The notes under the pieces: generated by a model
Database searches by the model: none
Seen by the model: only the letters and a program-made list of their open reading frames with translations
What the model was told of the DNA's origin: nothing
Made by a program: the position numbers and the translations under genes
Part shown: piece by piece, positions 13,007 to 15,833 of the stretch
How positions within the stretch are numbered: position 1 is the first letter of the stretch
Layout: each line of letters starts with the position of its first letter
From: an uncultured Clostridium sp.
GTDB lineage: Bacteria > Bacillota > Clostridia > TANB77 > CAG-508
Direction: 5' to 3'
NCBI GenBank assembly: GCA_947057875.1
Contig: CAMSEX010000014.1
Span: 1-15,833, forward strand
DNA: 15,833 nt

Positions 13007-14674
13007 ATCTCCTCCTCTATATAAATATTGTGTTTTACCAAATTTTCTGACGGTGGCGGATTGGCTGGTGTGTCCGTAAATTTAACCACTATTACATCCT
13101 GAATCATTTTAACTGAGTTTTCTCCTGGAAAAATATCCATTTGCTTGAATTCATCTGAATGAATGATTTTGTAGTATTCATAATCTTCGCAAAAATTAAT
13201 GCGAACCCCACAAAATACTTCCATAAAATTGCGCCAAGTCGCTTCTTGCCCCCAATAAGTCGCATGAAAAATCGAAGAACGCAAACTGTTGGTTACCGCC
13301 AAATTATAAATATCTAATGTTTTGGGAAAGTTTACATCATCAATAACACCTGCAAAAAGTTTGTTCATACCCGAGCGATAGCCTGGTGTTTCCTCCATTC
13401 TAACCAAAATACGATTAGCTACCTTTTCCGCTTGAGAATACGTCATTTGCGTTGTTTGATAAGTCACAACAATCGACAAAAAATAGGTTATCATAGTCAC
13501 TATTAAAACAAGAATTATTGCCCAATTGAGCAAATTTATCAAGCTATTTTTAGTTTGTAATTGTTCAAAAATCATAAGTGAAAAAGGTATTATAAGAAGC
13601 ATTTGGGTTGCCATTAAAAAATAGATTTCGTTTCCTGAAGCAATGATAACAACTATATTTAAGGCAATAGGCAATAGTACCATTAAAAACACAGACAATA
13701 CACTTCTGGCAAAAAAATCTTTTTTCGTTTTCTTATTTTTCCATAATTTAGTAAGTAAAATAAGTATCGAAGCCGCAAAAAACACAAAGAAAATAGCATA
13801 TAATTTTTCGCGTTTCCACGCCCTGTTTAAGATAATGCCATCTGCAAAAAAATACTTAAAAAATGCAATATATGCATTTTTGATAGAAGGAATAATTGAG
13901 GTAAGTATTGTTGCAAGACTAATTTGGTTGGTTCCTTTATAAGTTGATATTGATAAGTGGTTCATTCTTAGGTACAACCATGTAATAGCTGCATATAAAA
14001 TCGCAAAAATAACTAACATAGCCGCTTTTTGGGCAATGTCTTTCAGCACTTCTAACACTATTTTTTCTTGTGTTAATAATTTTTTGATGTTTACCATTAA
14101 AATCAGCCCAATTGTGAACCCCATATAACTTTGATAAATGGACAACATGAAAATAAACGAAATTCCTGCCAAACAAATACCTAGCTTTTTGTTTTTTACG
14201 GAATAAAAAGCGTATGGCGTAAGTACCGAAAAAAGCATCGCAAATAAGTACGCATCAGCTGTGTAAGCGTACAAAAGCGCCATACACAAACTTGGCGAAA
14301 CAACGACACTTGTCATGATTAAAACTTGAAAAAGTTTGTTTTTGATTTCAAATAATTCAATTAACATTACGTTAATTAATCCCATCATTAAAATAGAAAT
14401 CAATGTTGTGATGAATGGGATTGCGATATTGTTGCGGAGCGAGTCAATGAGATTAATTCCCCAACGCCCAAGACTTGCTTCATAACCGCCCCGCCGTGTA
14501 ATGAATGCCATTTAGCAAGCCATCTGGGCTCCAAATTAAGTTGGAAAGTAGCAAAAAATGTGTGATAATTCCTAAAACAATCGTTAGCAATATAATAAAT
14601 TTTCTATCTTTTGTGAAAAAATTTTTCATCCCTTGTAAAACTTGTTCTGGTGATTTTATTTTTTCTTGTTCCAT
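13003..14674 (-). pseudogene. GtrII-like membrane glucosyltransferase, split by a one-base frameshift
   Basis: Corrected for one extra base this gives 556 residues with around ten hydrophobic membrane helices and a C-terminal outside domain (about 430-556). This is the layout of GtrII-type (PF14264) glucosyltransferases, which move glucose from a lipid carrier onto surface polymers. The first frame starts at ATG 14674 (GGGG site about 7 bases upstream, strong promoter behind) and ends after 64 residues. The second runs from the break to 13003. Removing one G from the G4 run (14489-14492) joins them as HYTAGGYEASLGRWGINLID, whose GRWG motif is conserved in the family. The ATG at 14511 in the second frame has no ribosome site, so it is not a genuine start. 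Confidence 0.75.
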
Positions 14675-14701
14675 TTTATTTCCCCTTTATGATTTGATTT
14701 T

Positions 14702-14730
14702 ATCATAATATTTTTACACCAGAATGTCAA
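14702..14730 (-). promoter_or_regulatory. Promoter of the GtrII-like/LacX-like pair
   Basis: On the - strand a perfect -35 TTGACA (14725-14730), a 17-base spacer and -10 TATGAT (14702-14707) precede the ATG at 14674. The promoter begins only 7 bases after the protease stop, with no terminator visible between them. Confidence 0.7.
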
Positions 14731-14737
14731 GGTTTAA

Positions 14738-15800
14738 TTATAGTTTACTTGCAAGTTCCACTTCCACTTCACTTTCTTTGCCATTTCTTTGAAGATACAA
14801 TTTTACTACATCTTTTGGATTTTTGCTGTAAATATATTTCTTCAAATCGTTCATTTTACTGATTTGCGTGTCATCAATTTTGGTAATAATATCCCCTTCT
14901 TTCACATCTAAATTAACCAATGGCCCAGTAGGTGCAACTTGTGCTACGTAAATTCCATTTTCAATTTCTAATTCCGAATCCAAATATTTGATAGCTTCTT
15001 TATCATAGCCATAAATACCAAGCCACGCCTCTTCAAATTTTCCATCATTAATCAATTTATTAATAATTGGTTTGACAATATTCACGGGAACCGCAAACCC
15101 AATTCCTTCTGCATTGCTAATTTTTACTGAATTGATTCCAATTAGCTTTCCGTCTGTATTAATCAATGCACCACCACTATTTCCCTCATTAATCGTAGCA
15201 TCCGTCTGAATTAAGTCTTCCATATAGACATTTTCGGTTTCGCCTTCGATTTTAATAGTTCGATTTAGGCTGCTGATGATACCTTTTGTTACCGTTTTTT
15301 GAAAATCCATACCAAGCGGATTTCCAATGGCGTACACATCCTCTGCCAAATTAATTTCATCTGAGTCACCTAACTGCAAATATTCCAAATTACTTTTGTT
15401 GATTTTCACAATCGCCAAATCAATATTGTTATCTGCCCAAACGACATTTCCGTCATAAATTTTTCCGTCTTCTAAAGTCACATAACAGTTGCTATATTTA
15501 TTCCCTGCTACATGCTGATTGGTCAAAATATAACCATTATCTGTAATCAAAACGCCACTGCCTAACCCTAACTTTTGTTCTGCATTATCTACAAATATAG
15601 AGCTGCCACTTTGTTTCAATTTTGAAATTCCAACAATGGCATTCACTGAATTTTGGATATTATCTACCATAATCTTCTTTTCTAAGGATTTGTTTTCTGT
15701 TACCACGTCTTCACTAAAATTTATCTTTTCAGCACCATATTCAGCTACGCTTGTAGTATAATTGCTCACACTTGTTTTTAATATTAAAACTAGCAATAAT
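14738..15800 (-). CDS. HtrA/DegP-like trypsin-fold serine protease with PDZ domain, N-terminus missing
   Basis: About 353 native residues remain. A hydrophobic stretch at the truncated end (LLLVLILK) is the tail of a signal-anchor helix, so the protease acts outside the membrane. The S1C triad is complete: His in TNQHVAG, Asp in NNIDLAIV and Ser in INEGNSGGAL. TDATINEGNSGG is the usual HtrA context. A single PDZ domain follows (AWLGIYGYD to the end), with NGIYVAQVAPTGPL and EGDIITKIDD, typical for binding unfolded C-termini. This fits envelope quality control in Gram-positives. The apparent first residues MCSSDL come from adapter sequence at 15801-15817; the true start lies off the contig. 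Confidence 0.93.
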
Positions 15801-15833
15801 AGATCGGAAGAGCACACGTCTGAACTCCAGTCA
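15801..15833 (-). other. Illumina Read 2 adapter contamination at the right end
   Basis: The last 33 bases (AGATCGGAAGAGCACACGTC...) are the reverse complement of positions 14-46, and match the standard TruSeq adapter. They are not genomic. Read on the - strand they supply a false GTG start and the known artefact peptide MCSSDL to the protease gene. Confidence 0.98.

Noticed and set aside
13643..13942. + strand open frame opposite the GtrII-like gene
   Set aside because: It is a mirror of hydrophobic codons on the other strand, without start signals.
14505..14511. ATG at 14511 as the true start of a 502-residue GtrII-like protein
   Set aside because: No ribosome site precedes it, and the first frame supplies a good start, a membrane helix and the missing N-terminus.
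1..15833. Perfect 33-bp inverted repeats at the two ends, as in a transposon or linear plasmid
   Set aside because: They are identical to the Illumina Read 2 adapter; there is no transposase or replication gene.

Overview
The window looks like a contig from a low-GC Bacillota (Firmicutes) bacterium, probably of class Clostridia. The evidence is strongly AT-rich DNA, AGGAGG-type ribosome binding sites, the gene order SRP RNA - dnaX - ybaB - recR known from Bacillus and relatives, and a G5/SH3/glucosaminidase wall enzyme. TGA is used as a stop codon, so the standard code applies. Both ends are Illumina library adapter (1-46 and 15801-15833), not genome. The outermost gene at each end is therefore truncated and its apparent first residues are adapter-coded.

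Layout from left to right. 47-285 (+) is the 3' end of a DUF3298/RsiV-like gene, closed by a palindromic terminator. 298-3724 (-) is a tight five-gene operon read leftward: GNAT acetyltransferase, HD-like protein with eroded motif, Cof-type HAD phosphatase, flavodoxin-fold oxidoreductase (TTG start) and nitrilase-family amidohydrolase. 3725-3951 is a divergent intergenic region with a good promoter each way. The rightward promoter carries a 34-bp near-perfect palindrome over its -10 box and serves an orphan 114-residue protein (3952-4296). 4321-6955 (-) is a housekeeping block: small SRP RNA, dnaX, ybaB and recR. 7029-9325 (-) holds a membrane-anchored glucosaminidase and an unrecognised membrane-anchored protein. 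9539-12115 (+) is an ABC-2 type exporter-like trio (COG4586 ATPase and two PF06182-type permeases). 12134-14674 (-) pairs a LacX-like mutarotase with a GtrII-like multi-membrane glycosyltransferase. 14738-15800 (-) is an HtrA/DegP-like serine protease lacking its N-terminus.

Two genes, the ABC ATPase (near 9866) and the GtrII-like gene (near 14489-14492), are each broken by one extra base. Removing that base restores family-typical protein across the junction. They may be real lesions, assembly errors, or in the ATPase case a recoding site.

The right half is mostly envelope business: wall hydrolase, exporter, surface glycosylation and extracytoplasmic proteolysis. The left half combines small-molecule metabolism with recombination and replication housekeeping. 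I found no CRISPR array, tRNA, transposase or recognisable defence system. The least explained element is the orphan 114-residue gene with its palindromic promoter and structured leader.
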